The notes: a model not told the origin generated them from the letters alone. A DNA stretch of 62,379 bases from Methanobacteriota archaeon (GCA_020348345.1 CP070748.1:35964-98342); one strand, 5' to 3'. Counted from the stretch's first letter, positions 26,564-36,453 are shown. Numbers and translations are program-made.

Positions 26564-27046
26564 CTAGTCATGCAGACGTTTGGCGAGCTCCGCGATTCTC
26601 CGGCCGTATCTGATGCACATCTTCTCCACGCGCTTGTCGGGAGCACCAATCGACACCGGGCCATAGTGGTCTCCCTCAGGATCTCCGTACAGAATCATAC
26701 CGTGGATCATCAACGCTTCCAGTAATGCAATTACCGTGGTCTCGTTGCCTCCGCCCACGTTATAGCTCGACGCGAAAGCCCCGCCAACCTTCCCGTCCAA
26801 CTCTCCATGATACTTGATGCTCTTATCCAACAGCATCTTGATCTCGGCGGACATGAGACCATAGTAGGTTGGCGACCCGATCACAATCGCGTCAAAATCG
26901 AGCAACATCCTCGGAGTGACATCCTTCACATCCTTCGTTGTGACCTCAACGCCTCCTGATGCGATCCCCTTCTCGATGAGCTGGGCCATCTTCTTCGTAT
27001 TGCCTGACCGAGAGTAATAGCAGACCAACGCCTTTGCCGTAGCCAT
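26564..27046 (-). CDS. Flavodoxin-family protein (WrbA-like)
   Basis: 160 residues. An FMN-binding flavodoxin fold: the phosphate loop YYSRSGNTKKMA is at the N-terminus, followed by GSPTYYGLMSAEIK and an ASSYNVGGGNETT segment like the WrbA/iron-sulfur flavoprotein group. It probably moves electrons between flavin and NAD(P)H or iron-sulfur partners; the partner is unknown. ATG 27046 follows GGAGTCGGTG, a good ribosome binding site. It converges with the giant TPR gene. Confidence 0.88.
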   Translation of the reverse strand: MATAKALVCYYSRSGNTKKMAQLIEKGIASGGVEVTTKDVKDVTPRMLLDFDAIVIGSPTYYGLMSAEIKMLLDKSIKYHGELDGKVGGAFASSYNVGGGNETTVIALLEALMIHGMILYGDPEGDHYGPVSIGAPDKRVEKMCIRYGRRIAELAKRLHD

Positions 27047-27169
27047 CACCGACTCCACAGAAATGGCCGAACAGTCTATTAGTGATTTCCATCATCCCTG
27101 CTCGCGCGGCCGACGCAGCCGCCAAATCAACGATATCGAACCAGACACATTTCACAGGCATGGCATCGA

Positions 27170-27718
27170 ATGGCAGACACAAAGCTTGAAATGGTTACCG
27201 ATTCCTTGCCCCCATTGCTCAGGAATGCTAGCGACATGAGAGTCTGTAACCGATGCCGACAGGAAACAGAAGAAATGTTCTGTCCGAGCTGCCGGGTGCT
27301 CACCTCGATTCCCAGGGAAAGAAGGGAGCCGGCGACCTCCGTTGCAGGCGAAGTCTTCGAGTGCACGGTATGGCAGGCGCCGAATCGCTCAAGAGGCATC
27401 GAGGTTACCACTCATCAGAGAGACAAGTTCTTCTCAAGGGACACTGACATGGTAGTGCTGCACATAGAAGGAGTCAGGACGATAGCCAAACTGGGTCCCG
27501 CATTCTGGAAGAAACCCGCCGTGATCAAGAAGGCTGTCGGGGAGGACGGCAGGGAGAAACTCGCTAAATTCATTGAGAAACATCATCTGCTTCCTCCTGA
27601 CCAATCATTGAAGGAAAAGGGCATCGTTGACACAGTGGTTTTTGAGGTAGCCATCCCTTCTGAGGAATTCAAGATCTCAGTTGCAGAGCGAGCGGAAGGA
27701 GAAAGCCCCCTCGACTAG
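27170..27718 (+). CDS. Zinc-ribbon hypothetical protein
   Basis: 182 residues; family not recognised. A CNRC/CPSC zinc ribbon lies at about residues 26-41. The rest is a compact mixed domain with no signal or membrane segment (FECTVWQAPNRSRG, DMVVLHIEGVRTIAKLGPAFWKKPAVIKKAV). ATG 27170 is the first start; ATG 27236, directly before the ribbon, is possible. The 3' end overlaps the convergent kbl gene by 4 bp. Confidence 0.68.
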   Translation: MADTKLEMVTDSLPPLLRNASDMRVCNRCRQETEEMFCPSCRVLTSIPRERREPATSVAGEVFECTVWQAPNRSRGIEVTTHQRDKFFSRDTDMVVLHIEGVRTIAKLGPAFWKKPAVIKKAVGEDGREKLAKFIEKHHLLPPDQSLKEKGIVDTVVFEVAIPSEEFKISVAERAEGESPLD

Positions 27719-28917
27719 ACAAGCTTTAGTTCGCTGCCAACCTTTTCAAACGCCAATATCGCCTCATCAAGCTCCTCACGTGTGAGCGCGGCGTTCATGA
27801 TCGTCCTTATTCTCGCGCTGTCTTTGGAGACCATGGGATGGACTATGGGGAGTGCGAACACCCCTAGATCGTACAGTCTTCTGCTGAAAACCTTGGCTGC
27901 AGCGCTCTCGCCGATCATTATAGGCACAATGGGAGTTTGGCTCTTGCCGGTATCGAATCCTGCGTTCTGGATGCCTCTTCTGAAGTAGTCGGTGTTCAGC
28001 CAGAGATTCTTCACGTGCTGAGGCTCTGTCTCGAGCACATCAACGGCCGCAATGCACGCAGCGGCCACTGCCGGTGGATGCGAACCGCTCAGCAGCCACG
28101 TTCTGGACTTGTTGAGGGCGAATTTCACCAGACTTTCGCTGCCGGAAACGTGGCCGCCTACCACTCCGAACGCCTTCGAGAACGTCCCCATTTCAACGTG
28201 GACATCATCGCGGTTCAGACCGAAGTGGGAGACTATGCCTCTGCCTCCTTCCCCCATCACGCCCTCACCATGCGCGTCGTCAACGTAGACCATCGCGCCG
28301 TGATCCGCTGCAATCCCAGAGATGTGGTCCAACGGAGCGATATCGCCATCCATGCTGAACACGCCATCCGTTATCAGCAGTATCCTGCGATAAGGCGGGG
28401 AATGCTCTTCCGCATTCGCCAGCACCTCCTCGAGATGGGCATGGTCGCAATGCTTGTACACGGCTCTGTCGGCCTTGGACAGCCTCACACCATCTATTAT
28501 GCTGCCGTGATTCAACTCGTCGCTGACAATCAGATCCCCTGAATCGGCCAGCTGAGGTATCAGTCCGGCGTTCGCTGCGAATCCCGTCTGATACACAAGG
28601 GATGCCTCCGCCCTCTTGAACGCGGCTAAACGCGTCTCAAGCTCAGCATGAAGGTCCATGTTGCCCGCGATGGGTCTGACGGAGCCTGAGCCCGCACCAT
28701 GGCTTCTTATTGCGGTGATTGCGGCATCCTTCACTTTCGGGTGGTTGCTCAAGTTGAGGTAGTTGTTCGAACATAGCATGAGTACGTCTCGACCGTCGAC
28801 ATTGCAGCGCGGCTGACTCGCACCTCCGAGCACCCTCAGCTTCCAATCGAGTTCCCGCTCTACGAGTGCCCGATACTCTTCTTCCATGAAGGAAACAGGA
28901 TCTCTCTTCGTCATCAT
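27715..28917 (-). CDS. kbl: Glycine C-acetyltransferase (2-amino-3-ketobutyrate CoA ligase)
   Basis: 400 residues, a PLP enzyme of the alpha-oxoamine synthase family. It cleaves 2-amino-3-ketobutyrate with CoA to glycine and acetyl-CoA, the second step of threonine breakdown. Landmarks are MLCSNNYLNLSNHP, SHGAGSGSVR, the aspartate segment VYVDDAHGEGVMG and the PLP lysine in GTFSKAFGVVGGHVSG. It starts 1 bp after the tdh stop, with two ATGs in tandem, so tdh-kbl is an operon. The tdh neighbour supports Kbl over the related ligases KAPA synthase and ALA synthase. Confidence 0.93.
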   Translation of the reverse strand: MMTKRDPVSFMEEEYRALVERELDWKLRVLGGASQPRCNVDGRDVLMLCSNNYLNLSNHPKVKDAAITAIRSHGAGSGSVRPIAGNMDLHAELETRLAAFKRAEASLVYQTGFAANAGLIPQLADSGDLIVSDELNHGSIIDGVRLSKADRAVYKHCDHAHLEEVLANAEEHSPPYRRILLITDGVFSMDGDIAPLDHISGIAADHGAMVYVDDAHGEGVMGEGGRGIVSHFGLNRDDVHVEMGTFSKAFGVVGGHVSGSESLVKFALNKSRTWLLSGSHPPAVAAACIAAVDVLETEPQHVKNLWLNTDYFRRGIQNAGFDTGKSQTPIVPIMIGESAAAKVFSRRLYDLGVFALPIVHPMVSKDSARIRTIMNAALTREELDEAILAFEKVGSELKLV

Positions 28918-28918
28918 C

Positions 28919-29986
28919 TCACCATTCGGGAATCATCGAGACCTTCGCGGAACGTTTGGAGTGTATCAGCTCCATCCCTGATTCTATATCCCTTATGGGC
29001 AGCGTATGAGATATGATCATTGAAAGCTTCTCCCCGAAATGTTGGTTCTCAAGTATCCTGTTCATCTCATCCCAAGTCTCGAACATCTTCCTACCTGTAA
29101 TTCCGTAGACGACAGCTGACTTGAAGGTGATCGCGTTGTTGATGTCGATCTTCACGGGATCAGGGTATAGGCCAAGAATCGAGGCTCTACCTCCTGGTGT
29201 GAGCACGTCGAGAGCCAATCTCAGAGCCGTCGACGAGCCGGACATCTCCAACGATACATCGACACCGTTCTCGTCTGTCTCGTTCATAACAGCGGACGCC
29301 AGTTGATCGTTGCCCAGCGAAGCGTCGAGCACGGCGTCCGCACCCATCTTGCCAGCCAAGTCAAATCTGACCCGCTCGCTGCCCATCTCGGACGCGATGA
29401 CCTTTCTGGCGCCGAGCGTCTTGAGCATGGCAATAGCCATGAGTCCTATCGGTCCGCATCCGGCGACGAAAACCGTCATACCTCGAACATCATCAGCACA
29501 TTCATTTGGCAAGACTGCGAAGGTGGCGTTACCCAACGGTTCAAGCAGGGAACCAAGCTTCGGGTCAAGACCTGGTGGAAGCTTCCTTGCGTTCATTGCG
29601 GGTATACGGATGTACTCTGCGAACACGCCATCGATATCGACTCCGAGGATGCTCATATTCCGACAGACATGCATCCTGCCGATTCTGCACTGATAACATT
29701 CCTTGTCTACGATGTGAGTCTCGGCCGCAACGATATCTCCTACCGAAACGCCATCCACATCCGAGCCTGTCTCAACGACCTCGCCGCAAGCTTCATGGCC
29801 TATTATCATCGGGAGTTTCTTGACCCGCCTTTCCGCCCAGTGGTTCCACTTCCATATATGGACGTCCGTGCCACATATGGAGCAGTATTTCATCTCAAGC
29901 AGTACATCTCCCGAACCGACGACTGGTTTCGGTACCGATTCTATCTCAGCGCCAGCCGCCCTTCGCCTCTTCACCACGGCATACAT
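28919..29986 (-). CDS. tdh: L-threonine 3-dehydrogenase
   Basis: 355 residues, a zinc medium-chain dehydrogenase that oxidises L-threonine to 2-amino-3-ketobutyrate with NAD+. Catalytic zinc ligands are visible: Cys38, Thr40/His43 and GHE at 63-65; the Rossmann motif is AGCGPIG. The structural zinc loop normally has four Cys, but the first is Asp94 here (DKECYQCRIGRMHVC), leaving Cys97, Cys100 and Cys108. The family phrases AETHIV and ILGVDIDGVFAEY fit threonine dehydrogenase. It forms an operon with kbl. Confidence 0.93.
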   Translation of the reverse strand: MYAVVKRRRAAGAEIESVPKPVVGSGDVLLEMKYCSICGTDVHIWKWNHWAERRVKKLPMIIGHEACGEVVETGSDVDGVSVGDIVAAETHIVDKECYQCRIGRMHVCRNMSILGVDIDGVFAEYIRIPAMNARKLPPGLDPKLGSLLEPLGNATFAVLPNECADDVRGMTVFVAGCGPIGLMAIAMLKTLGARKVIASEMGSERVRFDLAGKMGADAVLDASLGNDQLASAVMNETDENGVDVSLEMSGSSTALRLALDVLTPGGRASILGLYPDPVKIDINNAITFKSAVVYGITGRKMFETWDEMNRILENQHFGEKLSMIISHTLPIRDIESGMELIHSKRSAKVSMIPEW

Positions 29987-30081
29987 GCAACGCAGGCTCC
30001 GTTCGCAGATGTGGTGACGGTATTCCTGCTCTTAAGTGATTTGCCGGTACCAACAGGTAGATGCCTTGTACACTGGATAAT

Positions 30082-30849
30082 TCATCTCTCAATATCCTCT
30101 CCGCCTTCCAACGCCTGCTGAACGGCGGAGTAGATGTCGGCCATGCCGTCATAGGTATCGCAACTGACCAGGCTGAAATCCATTATCGCCCCGACGTTGT
30201 CGATTGCCTGCAGGAACTCCAAGCTGATTTGGGTCTGGGCATCAATTGACTCATCGCATAGTGCGCTCCACAATGCCTGCGGATCATGACTCCACGTTTC
30301 CACTGTGTCGGCCTCCAGTTCCGACAGCAGGTCTGCCTTCGCGAGGACAGTCATCATGGGGATGGGAACCCTGAAGTGAACGGTCAGGGAGAGCAGCAAC
30401 GAGGTCACCAAGCCGTTCGGATTCTTCACCAAAACGGGGTCGAGAAGGAACGCGAGCATGGACATCTCAGCGCCAATTCCATCGACGACAGCCCTGCTGC
30501 TCTGTCGGAAGGCGAAGAGTTCAAGCTGCCCGGGCGTGTCGAGCAATGCATAATCCGCGTCGAAACTGTTGATGACATCTGTCACCTCCCCTATATTGAG
30601 TGCCAGCATGTCTGCCGCGAGTATCTGAGCGCCGTTCGGGCCAAGCGAGTACTCCTTCATGATCTCCGAAATGTGGATCCAGTCCCTCACATCGACGTCC
30701 GGTTCGTAGGGAAGGGCATCGCAGCCAGGATCCAGATTCACCGCTATAGAGTCGTATCCCTCATTCTTCAGCCATTGGCCGAATGCGCTGGTTAGAGTGC
30801 TCTTTCCAGAGCCCGCAGTGCCCACGAAATAGAGGTTCTTCCGCGACAA
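30082..30849 (-). CDS. GPN-loop GTPase
   Basis: 255 residues. P-loop GTAGSGKST is at the N-terminus, and the family-defining Gly-Pro-Asn insertion is present (SLGPNGAQILA, about residue 72). DTPGQLELF is the G3-like motif and LAKADLL the G4-like motif. Archaeal GPN proteins form homodimers; eukaryotic relatives help assemble RNA polymerase. The start is TTG 30849 because the nearby ATG is in another frame. It stands between tdh and tRNA-Lys. Confidence 0.92.
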   Translation of the reverse strand: MSRKNLYFVGTAGSGKSTLTSAFGQWLKNEGYDSIAVNLDPGCDALPYEPDVDVRDWIHISEIMKEYSLGPNGAQILAADMLALNIGEVTDVINSFDADYALLDTPGQLELFAFRQSSRAVVDGIGAEMSMLAFLLDPVLVKNPNGLVTSLLLSLTVHFRVPIPMMTVLAKADLLSELEADTVETWSHDPQALWSALCDESIDAQTQISLEFLQAIDNVGAIMDFSLVSCDTYDGMADIYSAVQQALEGGEDIER

Positions 30850-30991
30850 CTCATTTGCCTCCCAGGAACACTGGCAAATACACCCGAGACCGCCTCAGGT
30901 TCCAGGGAAGCGATTGGGTGTTCGACTCATTAAGCTTTTCTTGCGGCCGTCGCTCCGATGAAACGCACTTCTGCGTCTAATGATGGAAAGG

Positions 30992-31095
30992 CGGGCTCGA
31001 AGGGATTCGAACCCTTGACCCACCGGTATCTCCTATGAGTCCCGATGGGCTTCGCAGTAAGAGCCGGTTGCTCTACCTAGCTGAGCTACGAGCCC
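30992..31095 (-). tRNA. tRNA-Lys (CTT) with 30-nt-class intron
   Basis: Acceptor GGGCTCG pairs with CGAGCCC; discriminator G. The D-arm is GCTCAGCTAGGTAGAGC. The anticodon stem ACCGG/CCGGT starts a loop CTCTTA, giving anticodon CTT (codon AAG). An intron of about 30 nt follows position 37. The T-arm is AAGGG TTCGAAT CCCTT. CCA is not encoded. Confidence 0.93.
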
Positions 31096-31120
31096 GCAAA
31101 TCGGCAGTATATTCTTGCCG

Positions 31121-31128
31121 TTAATAAA
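31121..31128 (-). promoter_or_regulatory. TATA-like box of tRNA-Lys
   Basis: The minus strand reads TTTATTAA about 26-33 bp upstream of the tRNA 5' end at 31095. Confidence 0.6.
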
Positions 31129-31322
31129 CCTATCGCGGTATGGACTTGGGCTCTAGTTGTCTGGCTAGACGAAAAACCATCAGGTGCAATGCGATAAAAT
31201 CGTGACCCTTCGATGGTGCACGCCGCGAATTGAGGGCGTGATTGGTATCAGCCGTGTAACCCGTCGATGGCTGGGCATGAAGGGAAAGGGTTTAACAAGC
31301 GGATAGGCATTGCAGCTGAAGG

Positions 31323-32096
31323 ATGCACGATTCCTCAATCGCGGTGCTTAGCAGTGGAAGCTGCGGCAATTCGATTCTGGTCTCTTCGGATGAGACCTCC
31401 CTGCTGGTCGATGCGGGGATATCATGCAAGGAGTTGGAGCGACGGCTCTCCTTGTTTGGAACCGATCCGTCACGAATAGACGCGATTCTCCTCACACACG
31501 AGCATACGGATCATAACAGAGGCGCCCAGAGGTTCTGCAGGACACATGGCGTTCCTCTCTACGGCACTGAGGGCACGCTGGCACTGACCCCCCACGACGA
31601 TGCAAAGCGTGTGACATTGTCCCGACGCCGAGCTTTCGAAGTCGGCGACGTGTCGGTACAACCCTTCCCGGTCATGCACCTCGCAGCGGATCCCGTAGCC
31701 TACTCTTTGACCATTGACGAAGAAAAGTTGTCCATCGCCTCCGACCTTGGATGCCTCACAAAAGGTGTCGTGGATGAGATGACGGGGGCGACCATACTCA
31801 TGATCGAGGCGAACTACGACGACGCTATGTTGAGAATAGGGAGCTATCCCAGCTTTCTGAAGAAGGCAATCCTGAGTGATCACGGTCACCTCTCTAACGA
31901 CGGCGCGGGAGATCTGAGTATTCAAGCCGCATCCGATTCCCTGAGAGATATCGTGCTCCTCCACCTCAGCAAGGACAACAACAGATCAGACATCGCCAGA
32001 GACACGGTATCCAGCCGCATTGACGAGGCGATGCCGAATGTACGGGTTACTCCGACAGAGCATGGGTCTCACAGTGGGCCTTTCAGATTACGGTGA
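31323..32096 (+). CDS. MBL-fold metallo-hydrolase (YycJ-like)
   Basis: 257 residues. A metallo-beta-lactamase fold with the metal motif THEHTDH (HxHxDH) near residue 59; further ligands are likely the His in MHLAADP, the Asp in IASDLG, and the His in LLHLSKDN. The opening SSGSCGNSILV and the later LSDHGHLSN are typical of the YycJ/WalJ group, which includes DNA exonucleases. The exact substrate is unknown. TTTAAC at 31291 lies ~30 bp before the ATG. The end overlaps the convergent GINS gene by 9 bp. Confidence 0.88.
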   Translation: MHDSSIAVLSSGSCGNSILVSSDETSLLVDAGISCKELERRLSLFGTDPSRIDAILLTHEHTDHNRGAQRFCRTHGVPLYGTEGTLALTPHDDAKRVTLSRRRAFEVGDVSVQPFPVMHLAADPVAYSLTIDEEKLSIASDLGCLTKGVVDEMTGATILMIEANYDDAMLRIGSYPSFLKKAILSDHGHLSNDGAGDLSIQAASDSLRDIVLLHLSKDNNRSDIARDTVSSRIDEAMPNVRVTPTEHGSHSGPFRLR

Positions 32097-32747
32097 CTCG
32101 ATGACCCGTATCTTGCCATGAGACGCAAGCGCGTCAGCTATGCCCTTCGGAAGAGCTATCAAATCCTCCTTTCGAAGGGTGTAATCCTTGTCGACGCCAG
32201 CGAATGTGGGCACGTCCTCAAGGACACGTACCAACACGAGCGGCTTGGCATCATCTGTCTTCACCGATGAGGGCTTCTCCTCCTCTCCAGCTTCTGGCTC
32301 AACCGTTTCGGAAAGGCGCACAATATCCTTGGGATTTGAGAACCGCGGTCCGGAGCCCTCTATGTCCGCGTTGCTATCCCTATGGGCACCCAATACAGAT
32401 ACAAGGCTCGAGTAGAGAACAAGCTCATCCGGAGTGAGGTTGCCTGTTTCGGGGTTATCGCCCGCGACCTTCCTCAGAGCCAGGAGAGCGATTTTGCGCT
32501 GGCGCAGCTCGTAGATTCTCTTCGCCTTGTCGCTGGCCTTCTTAAGCTGGTCGCTGAGCATCATGCTAGTTTGCGAGCTGGGGTTCGTCGCGATCTCCCT
32601 CTCGTTCTCCTTGCGTAGGCTGCGGACATAGGAGCCCATCTTCTGATAAAGGTCTGGATCGACCTTGCTGAGCTGAGGTGAACCGTACTCCTGTCTGAAG
32701 AGCGCCATGATTTCCTCATATCCCAAGTCCCCCCTTTTTGCGGCCAT
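32088..32747 (-). CDS. GINS complex subunit, Gins51-like
   Basis: 219 residues. An N-terminal helical A domain (RQEYGSPQLSKVDPDLYQKMGSYV) is followed by a charged linker and a C-terminal B domain (VRVLEDVPTFAGVDKDYTLRKEDLIALP), the order of archaeal Gins51/Gins15. GINS couples MCM helicase to the rest of the replisome. ATG 32747 has GGCGAG just upstream and replaces an upstream start. The LPKGIADALA end is typical of the family. Confidence 0.88.
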   Translation of the reverse strand: MAAKRGDLGYEEIMALFRQEYGSPQLSKVDPDLYQKMGSYVRSLRKENEREIATNPSSQTSMMLSDQLKKASDKAKRIYELRQRKIALLALRKVAGDNPETGNLTPDELVLYSSLVSVLGAHRDSNADIEGSGPRFSNPKDIVRLSETVEPEAGEEEKPSSVKTDDAKPLVLVRVLEDVPTFAGVDKDYTLRKEDLIALPKGIADALASHGKIRVIESP

Positions 32748-32840
32748 CACTCGCCAATACATCAACTACGTATTTGATGCTTGTGCGGTCGGCATCGAAA
32801 AGGTTTTTGACAAGGGCCTTTTCTCTCGCTATTGTTGAAG

Positions 32841-33146
32841 ATGCCCTCAGGCAGGTTCGTAGAGGCGACGGCGGGCGGATGTGTGATAGCAATTGACGTA
32901 TCCCCCGAGGCAGGATCCACGGAGATCGTTGGTATCAATGAATGGCGAGGCACGCTGCATATCAGGGTTGGTGCAGCGCCAGTGAAGGGAAAGGCCAATG
33001 AAGAGCTCCGCAGAGTCTTGTCCGAGGCGCTCGGCCTGGAGAAGAGCAAGATCAAGATCATTAAAGGCGCGCGGTCGAACCGGAAGAAGGTATTTGTTGA
33101 GCTTCCCCCTGAAGATGTAGAACAGCGTTTGGGTCGATGCGTATGA
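32841..33146 (+). CDS. DUF167 / YggU-family protein
   Basis: 101 residues, a small conserved protein of unknown function. Family marks are VSPEAGSTEIVG, LHIRVGAAPVKGKANEELRRVLSEA, and IIKGARSNRKKVFV. ATG 32841 is used; TTG 32832 is an alternative. It overlaps the next gene by 10 bp, so the two are translationally coupled. Confidence 0.88.
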   Translation: MPSGRFVEATAGGCVIAIDVSPEAGSTEIVGINEWRGTLHIRVGAAPVKGKANEELRRVLSEALGLEKSKIKIIKGARSNRKKVFVELPPEDVEQRLGRCV

Positions 33147-33547
33147 TGTCGCCAGAAGAGAGACTCGATCAGATCATGAGAATATTGGAAGAGCTGGAAG
33201 CACTCAGTGAGGAGATGCCGGTCATCGTCGAGGGGTTGAGAGATGTAGAAGCGCTTCAGCTGCTAGGCGTGAAGAAGAACGTCATCAGTCTCAGCAAGGG
33301 AATGTCGATCTTCGCATTCTGTGAATCACTCTCCAAGGAATGGAACTCGGTTCTGATACTCACTGACTGGGATAGGAAAGGAGGACGACTGGCCAGGAAG
33401 CTCAGGGAAGCTCTCATGGCGAACGGCGCGAAACCGATGGAGACCGTAAGAACGCGGCTGGCATATCTTGTGAAGAAGGAGGTCAAGGATATTGAGAGCC
33501 TCCCTACATATCTGAGGAGGTTGCGTCTCCAGGTCGGTATTCCATAG
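33137..33547 (+). CDS. Small TOPRIM-domain protein
   Basis: 136 residues. A TOPRIM fold with the first acidic motif VIVEGLRDVEAL and the second TDWDRKG (DxD-like); TOPRIM catalyses metal-dependent phosphodiester chemistry in topoisomerases, primases and M5 nucleases. Short proteins of this type are common in archaea and their role is unclear. The start ATG 33137 overlaps DUF167. Three Met codons occur near the start, so ATG 33143 or 33146 is possible. Confidence 0.88.
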   Translation: MRMMSPEERLDQIMRILEELEALSEEMPVIVEGLRDVEALQLLGVKKNVISLSKGMSIFAFCESLSKEWNSVLILTDWDRKGGRLARKLREALMANGAKPMETVRTRLAYLVKKEVKDIESLPTYLRRLRLQVGIP

Positions 33548-33620
33548 GCCGGTTCCTCTACTGCATGGATTGCATAGCACTAGGCCAAGGCCGACCTCCG
33601 CGCCAAACAGGAAAGAAGGC

Positions 33621-33628
33621 TTTTAATC
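33621..33628 (+). promoter_or_regulatory. TATA-like box ahead of gcvPA
   Basis: TTTTAATC lies about 30 bp before ATG 33654, which would give a near-leaderless transcript. Confidence 0.5.
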
Positions 33629-33653
33629 ATCGGATTGCCATGAAACACTTGCG

Positions 33654-34985
33654 ATGCGCCAACAAGAGTGCCAGGCTCAGATGCTTTCGAAGCTTGGACT
33701 TGCATCCATCGAAGACCTCTTCGATGACGTGCCGAAGGACGTCCGAACGAAAGGACTGCATCTACCGGACGGCGTAGACGAGATTCGACTATCCCGAGGA
33801 CTTCAAGAACTTCTCAGACCCAATAGGCCAGCTTCCGATTGGCTGAGCTTCCTCGGAGCAGGAGTCTACTATCACCACATACCTGCCGCGGTGAAGACCA
33901 TCATCTCACGCTCGGAGTTCAGCACATCGTATACGCCGTATCAATCGGAGATCAGCCAGGGTATGCTCCAGGCGCTGTTCGAATATCAATCGTTCATGGT
34001 GGAACTCACAGGGATGGATATTGTCAACAGCAGCATGTACGACTCATCCACTGCGCTTGGAGAGGCCGTCCTGATGAGCCATCGGATGTCTGGCGGCAGC
34101 ATATTCCTTTCAAGCAGAGCTGTGAGCCCTGAGAAACTCTCAGTCGCGCAACTGTACGCGAAAGGTGCTGATGTCACGGTAGACACCGTGGACTACGATC
34201 GAGAATCCGGGTTGATTGACATCAACGATCTCGAATCGAAGGTTACCGATGACGTTACCGGGTTCTACTTCGAGACGCCGAACCTCTTCGGTGTACTAGA
34301 GTCCGAATGGAAGACTGTCCGCGAGATACTGGGCGACAAAGCCGTTGTCATAGGCGTGAACCCTCTTGCCCTGGCAGTAATGATGCCACCGGGAGAGATG
34401 GGGGCAGACATAGTCGTAGGCGACGCGCAGCCGTTGGGCGTCTCCATGAGCCTCGGAGGGCCCTCGATAGGCTTATTCGGCTGCAGAGCGGAACACCTCC
34501 GCAAGATGCCGGGACGCATCGTTGGGATGACTGAGGATGTCGAAAGAACGCGCTCCTTCTGTATGACGCTTCAAACCAGGGAGCAGCACATACGACGCAG
34601 CCGAGCCACCTCGAACATCTGCACCAATGAAGCACTCCTTGCCGTTGCCGTCGCGGCTCATATGGGACTTCTCGGCAGGACTGGCCTCAGGAAGACCGCC
34701 CTTGAGAATCTCACCAATATGAAAGAACTCGCAGCAGGAATCGATTCACTCGATGCATTCTCCGCGCCTGTGTTCGATTCTCCGCATTTTAACGAGTTCG
34801 TCATTAGATCGCCCGTCGGAATCGACCGTTTGAACGAACACCTGATGACAAAGAAGATACATGGCGTGCTGGCAATCGACAGATGGTTTCCTGAATTGAA
34901 AGACTGCGCCCTTGTCACAACCACTGAAATGCACACACCTGAAGACCATAGAAGACTGATTGACGCGATGGGGGCGATCCGATGA
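33654..34985 (+). CDS. gcvPA: Glycine dehydrogenase (decarboxylating) subunit 1
   Basis: 443 residues. The N-terminal-half subunit of the split P protein of the glycine cleavage system, found in archaea and many bacteria. Family marks: [55 protein letters not shown] and [21 protein letters not shown]. With GcvPB it decarboxylates glycine and passes aminomethyl to GcvH. It overlaps gcvPB by the ATGA junction, so the two are co-translated. No gcvT or gcvH is in the window. Confidence 0.96.
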   Translation: MRQQECQAQMLSKLGLASIEDLFDDVPKDVRTKGLHLPDGVDEIRLSRGLQELLRPNRPASDWLSFLGAGVYYHHIPAAVKTIISRSEFSTSYTPYQSEISQGMLQALFEYQSFMVELTGMDIVNSSMYDSSTALGEAVLMSHRMSGGSIFLSSRAVSPEKLSVAQLYAKGADVTVDTVDYDRESGLIDINDLESKVTDDVTGFYFETPNLFGVLESEWKTVREILGDKAVVIGVNPLALAVMMPPGEMGADIVVGDAQPLGVSMSLGGPSIGLFGCRAEHLRKMPGRIVGMTEDVERTRSFCMTLQTREQHIRRSRATSNICTNEALLAVAVAAHMGLLGRTGLRKTALENLTNMKELAAGIDSLDAFSAPVFDSPHFNEFVIRSPVGIDRLNEHLMTKKIHGVLAIDRWFPELKDCALVTTTEMHTPEDHRRLIDAMGAIR

Positions 34986-36436
34986 GATATCACCAGGCGA
35001 TTCATGATGTACCGCTTATATTCGAGGGGTGCAACGAAGCCGTCCCCCAAGATATCGAATCCGAGCTGGATGGGCTACTGCCGAGGAATCTCCAGCGGGC
35101 GCGGCTGGATCTGCCCGACCTCCCTGAGAGGGAGGTTGTGAAGCATTTCGTGAACCTCTCGCAGATGAATTTCGGAGTGGACAACGGCATGTATCCGCTC
35201 GGCTCGTGCACTATGAAGTACAACCCGAAGATATGCGATGACATCTCATCATTGGAGACCGTCGCGAACATGCATCCGCTCCAAGATGCGTCGACAATGC
35301 AGGGCGCTCTCGCACTGATGTTCGAGCTCGAGGGCATGCTATGCGAAATAGGCGGAGTCGATGCAGTGACGCTGCAGCCTGCCGCGGGCGCGCACGGGGA
35401 GTTCACCGGCATGCATATCGTTAGGGCATTCCATGAGTCGAAGGGAGAGGAGAGGCATGAGGTGGTGCTCCCAGATACAGCCCACGGCACAAACCCTGCC
35501 AGCGCTGCTATGGTGGGCTATGATGTGCTCGATCTCCCTTCCAAGGATGGATGCGTCGACCTGGAAGCACTCAATGCGGCTGTCTCGGATGATACGGCAG
35601 CATTCATGCTGACGAATCCCAACACCCTCGGACTCTTCGAGAAGGAAGTGCGCGAGATCGCAGGTGTTGTGCACGATGCGGGCGCACTCCTCTACTACGA
35701 CGGCGCGAATCTGAACGCCATTATGGGAAAGACATCACCGGGAAAGATGGACTTCGATATAGTCCACTTCAATCCGCACAAGACCTTCGCGACCCCGCAC
35801 GGAGGGGGAGGACCTGGAGCGGGGCCAGTGGGCGTGAAGAAGGATCTGGAGAGATTCCTGCCAGTTCCCAGAATTGTCAGAAACGAAGAGCGTTTCGAGC
35901 TTGATTATGACAGGCCCGACAGCATCGGCAAGGTCAAGGTGTTCTATGGCAACTTCGCAGTTTTGGTCCGCGCCTATGTCTACATCAAAATGCACGGAGG
36001 GAAAGGTCTGGAGCGTGTGTCGGAACTGGCAGTACTCAACTCGAACTATCTGAAGCAAGGGCTCACGGAGATGTTCGATATGCCGTACGGAGATCTCAGA
36101 AAACACGAGTTCGTGCTCAGCGGAAAGAAGCTCAAAGAACGGGGCCTCAGAACTATGGATTTCGCCAAGAGACTGCTTGATTATGGCTTCCATGCGCCCA
36201 CCGTCTATTTTCCCCTGATTGTCGAGGAGGCCCTTATGATTGAGCCGACCGAGACGGAAACCAAGGATACTCTGGACGCATTCATCGAAGCCTGCGGAAG
36301 AATACTATCGGAAAGCCCGGACATCGTACGCAGCGCACCCCACAACACCGCAAGACGACGAATCGACGAGGTGAGGGCTGCAAGGGACATGATACTCAGC
36401 TGGAGAAGTTACCGAGAGAAGACCCAGAGCATATGA
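34982..36436 (+). CDS. gcvPB: Glycine dehydrogenase (decarboxylating) subunit 2
   Basis: 484 residues. The PLP-binding subunit of the split glycine decarboxylase. Family marks: [35 protein letters not shown], and the PLP lysine in [16 protein letters not shown]. It starts inside the stop of gcvPA (ATGA). The C-terminal region ([21 protein letters not shown]) is complete. Confidence 0.96.
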   Translation: MRYHQAIHDVPLIFEGCNEAVPQDIESELDGLLPRNLQRARLDLPDLPEREVVKHFVNLSQMNFGVDNGMYPLGSCTMKYNPKICDDISSLETVANMHPLQDASTMQGALALMFELEGMLCEIGGVDAVTLQPAAGAHGEFTGMHIVRAFHESKGEERHEVVLPDTAHGTNPASAAMVGYDVLDLPSKDGCVDLEALNAAVSDDTAAFMLTNPNTLGLFEKEVREIAGVVHDAGALLYYDGANLNAIMGKTSPGKMDFDIVHFNPHKTFATPHGGGGPGAGPVGVKKDLERFLPVPRIVRNEERFELDYDRPDSIGKVKVFYGNFAVLVRAYVYIKMHGGKGLERVSELAVLNSNYLKQGLTEMFDMPYGDLRKHEFVLSGKKLKERGLRTMDFAKRLLDYGFHAPTVYFPLIVEEALMIEPTETETKDTLDAFIEACGRILSESPDIVRSAPHNTARRRIDEVRAARDMILSWRSYREKTQSI

Positions 36437-36453
36437 CAGCGGAAATCTCGCCG

